Shown piece by piece: positions 17,866-26,106 of a stretch of 64,000 nt of DNA; the first letter of the stretch is position 1; each line of letters opens with the position of its first letter. The notes beneath the pieces were generated by a model. The model did not search any database. It was not told where the DNA came from and worked only from the letters and a program-made list of their open reading frames with translations. The DNA lies in assembly GCA_963708165.1 (NCBI GenBank), contig OY970187.1:1612001-1676000 (forward strand), written 5' to 3'. The position numbers were made by a program, and so were the translations under genes. The DNA comes from Rubricoccus sp963708165. GTDB taxonomy: Bacteria > Bacteroidota > Rhodothermia > Rhodothermales > Rubricoccaceae.

Positions 17866-17923
17866 GCCGACCAGACCAACGGCTCTCCAAGTCACTCTGC
17901 CTGAGGCTTCTGGCGCCAGAGGC

Positions 17924-18388
17924 TCAGCCAGCGTGGCGTTCAGCCTCGCGCTTGATGGCGTGTCCACGATCCGCCAGAAACCGCGCGAGGTACGGCTTGA
18001 GCACCACATGCGACACGAGAACGCCGAGCCACCCGAGTGGCGCCTGAAACCGCACCGTGTCCACCATGCGCGTGCCGCCAGAGGCCTCTGGCGCAAAGTC
18101 GTGATCGTGGACGAAGGCGCGGAAGGTGCCCTCGACCATCTCGTCGCGGAAGTGGCGCGGGCGCTCGAAGGCCGTGATGCGGGCGCGGTGCCTCTGGCGG
18201 ATTCCGAAGTGGCGCCCCTCGAACGTGACCGTGTCATCCAATTTCAGAAGCGTCCGGCCCTCGGGGTGCTCCACCACACGCTCTCCGGTGTCAACCATCG
18301 ACTCGGTGTGGAAGGCCACGTCGCGCGCGAGATCAAAGCAGGCCTCTGGCGAGGCGCCGATTCGTGTCACGACGCGGACAGTCGTCAC
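17924..18388 (-). CDS. SRPBCC (START/Bet v 1-like) family protein
   Basis: 154 residues beginning at a GTG at 18388 whose last three bases plus A form the stop of the upstream phosphatase (GTGA), so translation is coupled. The chain has the SRPBCC layout: VRVVTRIGASPEACFDLARDVAFHTESM, GRTLLKLDDTVTFEGRHFGIRQRHRARITAFERPRHFRDEMVEGTFRAFVHDHDF, TRMVDTVRFQAPLGWLGVL and a C-terminal helix ending at residue 154. Such proteins bind hydrophobic ligands (polyketide cyclase or cell-division inhibitor type by name in databases). Ligand unknown. The TGA stop continues into a dispersed-element palindrome. Confidence 0.85.
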   Translation of the reverse strand: MTTVRVVTRIGASPEACFDLARDVAFHTESMVDTGERVVEHPEGRTLLKLDDTVTFEGRHFGIRQRHRARITAFERPRHFRDEMVEGTFRAFVHDHDFAPEASGGTRMVDTVRFQAPLGWLGVLVSHVVLKPYLARFLADRGHAIKREAERHAG

Positions 18389-19053
18389 CGCTGGTACGGG
18401 ACGGAAATGAACTCCCGCTCCGGCAGCTTTACCGCCGTCAGCTTGCCCAGGTCCGGGCGGTGCGCGTAGACCGCGCCGGTGTCGATGGCGATGAGCATTT
18501 CCTCCGCCAGAGGCTCGGGCACGGGCGTGTGGCCGCACACGACGGGGATGTCCCACGCCGAGAGGTCCGCGTTGAGGTGCTTGCGCGTCCACAGCACCAC
18601 GTCCGGGTCGGGGTCCTCCAGTTGGTCTTCGATGGACTCGCCGGGCAGGAAGCCCGCGTGGACGAACGCGAAGCCGTCGATCTCCGCGGCCAGGACGGTC
18701 GCGCGGTAGAACGCGAAGTGCTCGGACGTTACGCGCTGGTCCGGATAGGACTCCAGCGTTTGCAGCCCGCCGTTGGCGGCCCACAGGTTGTAGGCGCCGG
18801 GCTTGGCGTCGGCCCAGTCGAGCAGCATCTGGTCGTGGTTGCCGCGGATGAACGTGCAGGCGGGGCCGGTGCCTCTGGCGCCAGAGGCCTGCATCTCGAT
18901 CATGCGCTCGACGACGCCGTAGGAGTCCGGCCCACGGTCGATGTAGTCGCCCACGAAGACGACGTGGTCGCTCGGCGTGAGGGCCAGCCGGGCGAGCAGC
19001 GCGTCGAGCGTGCCCAGGCATCCGTGAATGTCTCCGATAGCGTACAGCGCCAC
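18385..19053 (-). CDS. PPP-family metallophosphatase (ApaH/PrpE-like)
   Basis: 222 residues with the metal-binding signatures GDIHG (7-11), GDYIDRGPDS (35-44) and RGNHD (70-74), then HAG and GHTP, so both metal sites are complete. This family includes serine/threonine phosphoprotein phosphatases and diadenosine tetraphosphatases; residues seen cannot separate these. An ASGARGTGP loop between motifs 2 and 3 is element-derived. Begins 10 bases after the nusB stop region on the same strand, so nusB, this gene and the SRPBCC gene may form one transcript. Confidence 0.9.
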   Translation of the reverse strand: MALYAIGDIHGCLGTLDALLARLALTPSDHVVFVGDYIDRGPDSYGVVERMIEMQASGARGTGPACTFIRGNHDQMLLDWADAKPGAYNLWAANGGLQTLESYPDQRVTSEHFAFYRATVLAAEIDGFAFVHAGFLPGESIEDQLEDPDPDVVLWTRKHLNADLSAWDIPVVCGHTPVPEPLAEEMLIAIDTGAVYAHRPDLGKLTAVKLPEREFISVPYQR

Positions 19054-19062
19054 GTCGTTTGG

Positions 19063-19533
19063 CTAGGAGCCGGGTTTAGTGCTTGTGTTAACCAAGCCGC
19101 GTCCCTTTTTATTGAGCCGGCCCTCGTCGCCGAGCTCGCGCAAGATGGCATCGAGCACGCCGTTGACGAAGGCGGGGCTTTTCTCGCTGCCGAAGATCCG
19201 CGCGAGTTCGACGGCTTCGTTGATCGTCACCTTGGGCGGGATGTCCTCGAAGTAGATCAACTCCGCGATCGCAAGACGCAGCACGAGCTGGTCTGTGAGG
19301 GCCAGGCGCGAGATTTCCCAGTTCTGGACATGTTTGTCCAGCAGCGCGCCTGCCTCCTCGCGCACGTCGAGCCCTCGGATGAAGAGCTTCTCCGCGAAGC
19401 GGATGTACATCTTCTCCTTTTTGAAGATGGGCTTGAGCAGCGTGTTGATCACGTGCTCAGCCGAGTCCTCGCTGACCTGTTGCGCGTACAGAGCCTGGAG
19501 AACGCGTTCGCGAACCTGGCGGCGGGTGGTCAT
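19063..19533 (-). CDS. nusB: Transcription antitermination factor NusB
   Basis: 156-residue all-helical RNA-binding factor that, with S10 (NusE), binds boxA of rRNA leader transcripts and prevents premature termination. Landmarks: RRQVRERVLQALYAQQ at the N-terminus, TDQLVLRLAIAELIYFEDIPPKVTINEAVELARIFGSEKSPAFVNGVLDAI, which is the diagnostic C-terminal block. Length and both ends are normal, apart from a basic tail after ILREL. It lacks dispersed elements inside, like other strongly conserved genes. Divergent from comEC, 218 bases away. Confidence 0.95.
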   Translation of the reverse strand: MTTRRQVRERVLQALYAQQVSEDSAEHVINTLLKPIFKKEKMYIRFAEKLFIRGLDVREEAGALLDKHVQNWEISRLALTDQLVLRLAIAELIYFEDIPPKVTINEAVELARIFGSEKSPAFVNGVLDAILRELGDEGRLNKKGRGLVNTSTKPGS

Positions 19534-19750
19534 AGCAGGGGGGAGAACAGAGCGAAGGAGAAGAGCCCGAACGGGGTCCCGAAGATAGTTCGGCGCGGCT
19601 CGCGCTCCGGGGGAAGAGGCGGAGAAGCGGGCCTCTGGCGGTACGGGCGGGTTCTGGGTAAAGCTGCTTCCCGCTCGCCTCTGGCGCCAGAGGCCCGCGT
19701 GGTTAGGCCGCCGTGGGCGCCGTGTCTAGCCATGCCCCCGCACCGAGCCC

Positions 19751-22343
19751 ATGCCTCTGGCGCCCCCTCCTCCCCCGCTCCGCCTGCTCGCGCGGCCCGC
19801 GCTCGCGGGCGCGGTGGCGTTCGGGCTTGGGATTGTGGCCGCGCATCTCGCGCCAGAGGCCCCGCAACGGGCCTGGCTGGGAGCCGTCGGCGCGTGCGGA
19901 GCCGTGGCAGCGCTCTACGCGTGGCGCGTGCGCCGGCGGCTCGTCACGCTGCGGCCTCTGGCGATGGGCGCGGCGGCGCTCGTGGCCGTGTTCGCGCTCG
20001 GCGCGGGGCGCATGGCGGCGTGGAGTACGCTTCCAGCGGATCACATCGCGCACGCGGCGCGCGTGGCGCAAGAAGCCGAAGACGCCGACATCACGCTCTG
20101 GGGCACTGTCGAAGGCGAGCCCGAGGCCCGAGCCTCTGGCGTGCGGCTCGTCCTCCGCGCTGACTCGGCGTGGCGCGATGGGCGCGGGCAGGCCGTGCGT
20201 GGCGAGGTGCAGGTCACGCTCGCGATTCCCGGCCCGAGTCCGTGGGGCGGCGAGGCGCCGCCCGCGCCGGTCTTCCCCGCGCTGCGCACCGGCGACCGCA
20301 TCGCCGTGGCCGGAATGCTCGGCGTCGCCAGAGGCAAGCGGAACCCGGCCGACTTCGACTACCGCGCCTTTCTCGCGCAGCGCGGCATCCACGCGACTCT
20401 CTACGCGCAGGGCGCGGAGTCGGTCGCGTTTCTGGCGCCCAGTGGCTGGCTGCCGACACGGTTTGCCAACGCGCTGCGCCAGAGGATCCGCCGCGCGCTG
20501 GGCGCTCACGTCGCCGCGCCAGAGGCCCGCGGCGTGTTGGGCGCGCTGCTTCTGGCGGACCGCAGCGGCATCGCGGAGGACACGCGCGAGGCGTTCGTCC
20601 AGGCGGGGCTGGTGCACTTGCTCGCCGTCTCGGGCTTGCACGTGCTGCTCGTGGGGTTCGTGCTGTACGGGATCATGGGTCCGGTTCTGGGACGGCTGGG
20701 CGTGGGCTGGGGCGCGCGCGAGTGGAGCCGCTCGCTGTTCACATTCGGGCTTCTGGCGGTGTACGTGCTTCTCACCGGCGCCGCGATCCCGGTCGTGCGC
20801 GCGTGGGTGATGGCCTCGGTCGTGCTGCTGGGCCGCGCGTTGGAAAAGCCGTTCGACACGCTCAACACGCTGGGCATGGCCGCGCTCGTGCTTTTGATGG
20901 TGCGTCCGGGCGCCCTGTTCGAGGTCGGCTTCCAGCTCTCGTTCTCGGCCGTGGCCGCGCTTGCCACGCTGACGCCTCTGGCGATGCGCGCCGTGCGCCG
21001 CGTCATCCCCGAGCGCGTGCTCGCCAGAGGCGGGCTGGCAAAATGGGCGTCGGAGATGACGGTCGCCTCGGGCGCCGCCACGCTGGGCACCGCGCCCGTT
21101 TTGCTCGTGTACTTCGGGCGCGTGCCTCTGGCGGGGTTGGTGCTCAACCTCGCCGCGATCCCGCTGACCGCCGCCGCGCTGGGCGCGGGCCTGCTCACGG
21201 CACTCGCTGCACCCATCGCGCCTCTGGCGGATGTACTCGGGGCCGTCGCGGGCGCCGCAGCGCAAGGGCTTCTGTGGACCAGCGAGATCGGCGCCAGAGG
21301 CCTCGGCCTGTTCTCGGTCGAGCGGTTCGTGACCGATGGGCCGCTCATCGCCGCGATGGCGGCGGGGATTGGGGCGCTCGCGCTCTGGCTGCGTCCGCGC
21401 GTGCGCTGGCGGCTGGCTCTTTTCGCGCTCGGTCTGGTCGTGCTCACCGGACTGGGGAGCGCCGCCAGAGGCGACGGCGACGCAGCGCTCGATGTCGTCT
21501 TTTTGGACGTGGGGCAGGGCGACGCGACGCTTCTGGCGTTCCCCGGCGGTCGCCACGTGCTCATCGACGCCGGGCCCGCCACGCCGCGGTGGGACAGCGG
21601 CGCGCGCACCGTCCTCCCGCACCTCGCGCGCTACGGCATTCGCCGCCTGGATCTCGTCATCGCCACCCACCCCGATGCCGATCACACGGGCGGGCTGCCT
21701 GCCGTTTTGAAGGGCGTCGAGATCGGCCGATTGGTCCACAACGGCGACACGCGCGAGGACGGGCCGTGGGCCGAAACACTGCGACTCGCCGACTCGCTCG
21801 GCATCGCGCAGCAGATCGTAGCCTCTGGCGACACGCTATCCCTCGCACCAGAGGCTCGTATTCGCGTTCTCGCGCCCGGCCCCGACGCGCTCGCCTCTGG
21901 CGACGCCAACGAGGGCTCAGTCGCGCTGCTCGTGCAGTTCGGCACGACCGATTTCCTGCTTGACGGGCGACGCCGAGACGGCATCCGAGGCCGAAATGCT
22001 CACCTCGTACGGGCCTCTGCTTCGCGCCGAGGTCGCCAAGGTGGGACACCACGGCTCGCGCACGTCGTCCACGCCCGCATTCGTGCGCGCCGCGGGCGCC
22101 AGAGGATCAGTGCCTCTGGCGCGAGAGGGGTCGGAGGCCGCAGCCGAAGTCCCGCCAGAGGCATCTGGCGGCACGCGCTGGGCCGTCGTGAGCGTCGCCG
22201 AGCGCAACCGCTACGGCCTGCCGGACGAGGAGCCGCTGGCGCGGTGGGCCGCCAGAGGCGCCGAGGTGCTCTCGACCGCCGAGAGCGGCGCAGTCTGGTT
22301 GCGCTCCGATGGCACAACGGTGCACCGCATCGACTGGCACTGA
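19751..22343 (+). pseudogene. comEC: ComEC/Rec2 DNA internalisation channel, one apparent +1 frameshift
   Basis: About 863 residues after correction. ComEC is the inner-membrane channel that takes single-stranded DNA into the cytoplasm during natural transformation. N-terminal DUF4131 segment (two helices, then an OB-like region to about 220), then the Competence domain with many helices (LADRSGIAEDTREAFVQAGLVHLLAVSGLHV near 270-300, the diagnostic GLxHLLAVSGLH block), then a C-terminal metallo-beta-lactamase domain with VVFLDVGQGDATLLAFPGG and THPDADHTGGLPA. Near 21960 one extra T shifts the frame in FLLTGDAE; the rest (KVGHHGSRTSSTPAF) ends at 22343. The gene itself carries about 19 exact dispersed elements, among the densest here. 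Confidence 0.9.
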
Positions 22344-22415
22344 CGCCAGAGGCCGCGGCACAGACTATCTGGCGGGACAGAAACCTGGCGCCTGGGGCCT
22401 CTGGCGGGAGATGCG

Positions 22416-22450
22416 CGCGGGGGCGGAGCCCAGAACACCGCCCCCGCGTT
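22416..22450 (+). terminator. Strong hairpin after comEC
   Basis: An 11-base perfect stem CGCGGGGGCGG / CCGCCCCCGCG with an 11-base loop, followed by TTA. Lies 73 bases past the comEC stop. The T-tract is short, so intrinsic strength is uncertain. Confidence 0.6.
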
Positions 22451-22481
22451 AGGGCGACATATCTGCACGGCATCTGCCTCT

Positions 22482-22515
22482 CGGAAGCGCTTCCGGCGCG
22501 TCTATATTCCGACAC
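22482..22515 (+). promoter_or_regulatory. Candidate promoter and LacI-type operator of ilvE
   Basis: The perfect 14-base palindrome CGGAAGCGCTTCCG (22482-22495) has the central CG and AAGCGCTT core common among LacI/GalR-family operators. Eight bases downstream is TATATTCCGACAC (22503-22515), which matches TATATTCAGACAC in front of dnaN at 12 of 13 positions and carries a plausible -10 TATATT. Regulator unknown; no LacI-type gene is in the window. Confidence 0.5.
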
Positions 22516-22588
22516 CCGCTCGGCGTAGCAGACCGCACCCAGCCCGCCACGCCGAGCGGCTCCATTCTGCCTCCCTATCCCTGATTCC

Positions 22589-23563
22589 ATGGAGAACCCC
22601 CGCATCTGGTTTGACGGCACGCTTGTCGACCACGAGGACGCGACTGTCCACGTCCTGTCCCATGTCCTTCACTACGGCTCGTCCGTGTTCGAGGGCATCC
22701 GCTGCTACAAAACCGACAAAGGCTCGGCCGTCTTCCGCCTGCGCGAGCACATGCGCCGCTTGGTCGACTCGGCCAAGATCCACCGCATGGAGATCGAGTA
22801 CGACCTCGATGCGCTCTGCGAAGCCGTCGTTGAGACCATCGAGGACAGCGGCATGGAGGCGTGCTACATCCGGCCTCTGGCGTTCCGCGGGCACGGCAAG
22901 ATGGGCGTCAACCCGCTCAACAACCCCGTTCGCACGATGATCGCCGTGTGGGAGTGGGGCAGCTACCTCGGCCCCGAGGCGCTGGAGCAGGGAGTAGACG
23001 TGCAGGTGGCCTCGTGGAGCCGCCCGGCGCCCAACACCATTCCCGCGATGGCCAAGGCCGGGGGTAATTACATCGGCTCGTCCCTCATCAAGATGGACGC
23101 CATCAAAAACGGCTTCGCCGAAGGCATCGCGCTGACCGTGGACGGCTATCTCTCCGAAGGCTCGGGCGAGAACCTGTTCGTCGTGCGCGACGGCGTGATC
23201 CACACGCCGCCAGCGGCGTTCTCCATCCTGCCCGGCATCACGCGCGACAGCATCATCACGATTGCGCGCGAGCGCGGCTACGACGTCCGCGAGGTCGCCA
23301 TGCCTCGCGAGGCACTCTACATCGCTGACGAGGTCTTCTTCACCGGCACCGCTGCCGAAGTCACACCCGTCCGCTCGGTCGATCACCACACCGTAGGCGA
23401 GGGCTCGCGCGGCCCGATCACGACCGAACTGCAGACCGCCTTTTTCGACGTACTCCACCGCGGCGAGGACACGCACGGCTGGCTCCGCTTTGTCGGCTCG
23501 CCAGAGGCCTCTGGCGACGGCATGGCGGGCGGTGCCAAGGCGCCCGAGGTCAACGTGGCGTAG
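22589..23563 (+). CDS. ilvE: Branched-chain amino acid aminotransferase
   Basis: 324-residue class IV PLP enzyme for the last step of Leu/Ile/Val synthesis. Canonical features: IWFDGTLVDHEDATVHVLSHVLHYGSSVFEGIR at the N-terminus, RLREHMRRL, IRPLAFRG, and the Schiff-base lysine in PAMAKAGGNYI (about Lys156), then GYLSEGSGENLFVV and DEVFFTGTAAEVTPV. The final 20 residues (SPEASGDGMAGGAKAPEVNVA) are an element-derived tail beyond the family end. It stands alone between the comEC terminator and a UUCG-type terminator, with its own promoter-like element, so it seems to be a single-gene unit. Confidence 0.95.
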   Translation: MENPRIWFDGTLVDHEDATVHVLSHVLHYGSSVFEGIRCYKTDKGSAVFRLREHMRRLVDSAKIHRMEIEYDLDALCEAVVETIEDSGMEACYIRPLAFRGHGKMGVNPLNNPVRTMIAVWEWGSYLGPEALEQGVDVQVASWSRPAPNTIPAMAKAGGNYIGSSLIKMDAIKNGFAEGIALTVDGYLSEGSGENLFVVRDGVIHTPPAAFSILPGITRDSIITIARERGYDVREVAMPREALYIADEVFFTGTAAEVTPVRSVDHHTVGEGSRGPITTELQTAFFDVLHRGEDTHGWLRFVGSPEASGDGMAGGAKAPEVNVA

Positions 23564-23585
23564 GAGCATCGCCAGACGAGTGTGA

Positions 23586-23617
23586 GCGCGGGGCGTCTCT
23601 TCGGAGGCGCCCCGCGC
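23586..23617 (+). terminator. TTCG-tetraloop hairpin after ilvE
   Basis: Stem GCGCGGGGCGTCTC pairs with GAGGCGCCCCGCGC (one G-T wobble) across a TTCG loop, 22 bases after the ilvE stop. Very stable; no T-tract. Confidence 0.7.
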
Positions 23618-23659
23618 GTGTCTGGGCGCATACCTTCGGCCACGCTCACCCGCTCTCGC

Positions 23660-25447
23660 ATGACCACCCGACTCGCGCCTCTGGCGCTCGCGTTGCTGTT
23701 TGCGCCCCTGGCCTCCAGCGCCCAAACCGGCCTCGACGACTCTGCCGCGCCGCGCCAGGGCACGTTGCAGGCGTCCTCGTCCAGGATGGCCGCGCTGGAT
23801 CTGCAGATTTCGCCAGAGGCCGAGAACCCGGTCGACCGGTGCGGCGGCTACTTCACGCTCGGCGCACCCGATGCGGCGGTCGAGTGGGGCGGTGGTGGGC
23901 AGGCGATGCGTGTGTGGGTGCGCTCGGCGCTGGACGGCGTGCTGATCGTGCAGGCGCCGACGGGCGAGACGCTCTGTGAAGACGACACCGAAGGCGTGCA
24001 GCCCGCCATCCAAATCGCGCAGGCGCCCGCAGGCCGCTATGCCGTCTGGGTGGGCGCGTTCACCACCAACATAGACGCCTCGCCCACGGCGACGCTCTAT
24101 GCCGGAGCGGCGCCGCCCGCGCCCACACTCGCGCCAGAGGCCTCGGCGCCGCGCCTGGCGTTCGAGGGCGCCGACGTATCGCTTGTCCAGGACCGCGTGC
24201 TGACGGAGCACGCCGCGCAAACGCTCGGGCTACCCTCGGTCTGTCCTGGCTTTATCAGCCCCGCGCCCACCGCGCGTGTCACCGGCGAGCCACCGTATAC
24301 CGTCACCGCTACCTCTGGCGCAGACCTCGTGCTGGCTGTGCGCACGGCCTCTGGCGAGTGGCTCTGCGACGACGACAGCGGCGAGGGCCGAGACCCGGCG
24401 CTGGAAATCATGGCAATGGGCGAGCACACCGTCTGGGTGGGCACGTTTCGCGGCCACGCACGCGGCGAGGCGCCAGAGGCGACGCTGCGCATGACGGGCG
24501 ATCCAGTGGTCGAGGACATCATGGTCGACATCCTGCCACCGCCGCCACCGTCGGCGCGCTCTTACTTCTCCGAGGGCGCCTACACCCCGCTCGATCTCAC
24601 GTCTCGCGGCACGTCTCTGCCTCTGGCGGCGCGAGACGAAACCTCTAGCATCTCGATCCTCGCCAGAGGCGACGTGAACAACCCCGTCTCGGGCGATGCA
24701 TGCGCGGGCGCTCTGCCTACGACGCCCTCGGCGACGGTCGAGTTCGCCGGAGCAGGTCCGCTCACCCTCACCGCCGAGGCGGTCTCAGGCGACATGGTGA
24801 TGGTGGCTCAGGCGGCCTCTGGCGAGTGGTACTGCAGCGATGACGCCAGCGGCCAGGATCCTGCCATCGAGATTGCCAACCCGGCGGGCGATGTCAAGGT
24901 CTGGGTCGGCACGTTTTCTCTGGGAGGCTCCACGCAAGCCACGCTTACGGCGCACCGCGCCGAGTTGGTGAGCGTGCTGCCCGAGGACGCGCAGATCTAC
25001 GAGGACTACATCGAGGACATGATGGAGGAGCCGGACCCGTATTCCTCGGGCGTGTACTCCGGCTCGGGGCTCACGCCAGAGGCTTCTCTTCTGGCGGTCA
25101 CGCGTGATGCTGAGACAGAGGTAAGCGTAGGCGGAACCGTGCCCAACCCCGTCGCGGGCGATGCGTGCGCGGGGTTCGTCTCCGCCTCGCCTTCCGCTTC
25201 GTTCGCCTCTAGCGCTGACGTGGTCTCATTCCTCGCCTCTAGCGACAGCGACCTCACGATGACCGTCCGCACGCCGAGCGGCGATTGGTACTGCAGCGAC
25301 GACTACGACGGGCTCTATCCCGGCATCGAAGTGTCCTCTGGCGGAGACGGCGAGTACTCGATCTGGCTCGGCACCTTCTCGCCGCTGACCACGCGCGAGA
25401 GCGCGCAGCTGCTCGTCCGCGAGGGGCCACTTCTGCCTTCCCGCTAG
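23660..25447 (+). CDS. Secreted protein with four copies of an unrecognised C-x-DD / VWVGTF repeat
   Basis: 595 residues. Signal peptide MTTRLAPLALALLFAPLASSAQ sets the start at 23660. The mature chain has four repeats of roughly 90-120 residues, each with an N-terminal Cys-Gly/Ala-Gly turn (DRCGGYF, SVCPGFIS, DACAGALP, DACAGFVS), a core ending in a second cysteine with acid pair (TLCEDDTEG, WLCDDDSGE, WYCSDDASG, WYCSDDYDG), then P-x-I/L-E/Q-I and a closing strand VWVGAF/VWVGTF/IWLGTF. The two cysteines per repeat probably pair, and the DD could bind calcium. Linkers between repeats are acidic. No type IX tail is apparent. The next gene encodes one such domain. Function unknown, I would guess surface adhesion or binding. 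Confidence 0.8.
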   Translation: MTTRLAPLALALLFAPLASSAQTGLDDSAAPRQGTLQASSSRMAALDLQISPEAENPVDRCGGYFTLGAPDAAVEWGGGGQAMRVWVRSALDGVLIVQAPTGETLCEDDTEGVQPAIQIAQAPAGRYAVWVGAFTTNIDASPTATLYAGAAPPAPTLAPEASAPRLAFEGADVSLVQDRVLTEHAAQTLGLPSVCPGFISPAPTARVTGEPPYTVTATSGADLVLAVRTASGEWLCDDDSGEGRDPALEIMAMGEHTVWVGTFRGHARGEAPEATLRMTGDPVVEDIMVDILPPPPPSARSYFSEGAYTPLDLTSRGTSLPLAARDETSSISILARGDVNNPVSGDACAGALPTTPSATVEFAGAGPLTLTAEAVSGDMVMVAQAASGEWYCSDDASGQDPAIEIANPAGDVKVWVGTFSLGGSTQATLTAHRAELVSVLPEDAQIYEDYIEDMMEEPDPYSSGVYSGSGLTPEASLLAVTRDAETEVSVGGTVPNPVAGDACAGFVSASPSASFASSADVVSFLASSDSDLTMTVRTPSGDWYCSDDYDGLYPGIEVSSGGDGEYSIWLGTFSPLTTRESAQLLVREGPLLPSR

Positions 25448-25561
25448 CCTCTGGCGCGATTTCTGACTGGCGAGCGAGAAATGATCACATCGGGAGCCGC
25501 AACAAGCGCCCGCGGCCCGGCGTTTGCACACCCGATGACTTCCCTCCTTCCCTCGGAGACT

Positions 25562-26026
25562 ATGCAGACGCTTCTACGACTCTCGGCCCTCACTCTCGCG
25601 CTCGTCCTCACCGCAGGCAGCGCTCTTGCGCAGCCGGATCGCAACGGCACTCCCGATGCCCTGCTCGTCGCCTCTCCCGATGCCAAGGCATCCGTCGCCG
25701 TTCAGGCAGGTGGCAGCGACCGCGTGGCAGTGCAGGGCAGCGGATGCTCTGGCTACATCACCAACGCCACGCCGACCGCCTCTGTCACGTGGAGCGGCAG
25801 CGGCGCGCTCTCCATCTACGCCACCTCTGGCGGCGACGCGACCATCGTGATCGCAGACCCCGACGGCCGCTGGCACTGCAGCGACGACGCCGACCGCAGC
25901 AACGCGAATCCGGCGGTCACCTTTGCGCAGGCCAAGGCGGGCAAGTACCTCGTCTGGGTCGGCATGATCGACGCGGGCAAGGCAGGTGCTACGCTCAAGG
26001 CCAACGCGGGCCAGCCCGCCTGGTAG
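25562..26026 (+). CDS. Secreted single-domain version of the C-x-DD / VWVG repeat
   Basis: 154 residues with signal peptide MQTLLRLSALTLALVLTAGSALAQ, start at 25562. After a short linker it holds one copy of the domain seen four times in the preceding gene: SGCSGYITNATPTASVTW, WHCSDDADRSNANPAVTF and YLVWVGMI. The adjacent location, same strand and 114-base gap suggest duplication and perhaps joint work. No known family recognised. It contains fewer dispersed elements than its neighbour. The stop codon TAG is fused to an element, and a proper terminator follows. Confidence 0.75.
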   Translation: MQTLLRLSALTLALVLTAGSALAQPDRNGTPDALLVASPDAKASVAVQAGGSDRVAVQGSGCSGYITNATPTASVTWSGSGALSIYATSGGDATIVIADPDGRWHCSDDADRSNANPAVTFAQAKAGKYLVWVGMIDAGKAGATLKANAGQPAW

Positions 26027-26049
26027 CCTCTGGCGCCTGCCGAACACAC

Positions 26050-26090
26050 AAACGCCTCTGGCAGCCCGGTGCCGCCAGAGGCGTTTTTCT
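26050..26090 (+). terminator. Rho-independent terminator built from an inverted element pair
   Basis: AAACGCCTCTGGC pairs with GCCAGAGGCGTTT across an 11-base loop and continues into TTTTTCT. This is the clearest case in the window where two inverted copies of the dispersed element form a complete intrinsic terminator with a T-tract. The stem's A/T flank makes it active on both strands, serving the convergent gene ending at 26107 too. Confidence 0.88.
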
Positions 26091-26106
26091 ATCTGCGAGA
26101 CTGGGT

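Noticed and set aside
16200..17900. Mobile element carrying the AT-rich lipoprotein
   Set aside because: No transposase, integrase, terminal inverted repeats or target duplication could be seen at either side.
19703..21739. Long minus-strand open frame (678 codons) antisense to comEC
   Set aside because: It mirrors comEC in a GC-rich sequence, is Arg/Gln/His-rich and has no domain; the element reads as stop-free in all frames, which lengthens such shadows.
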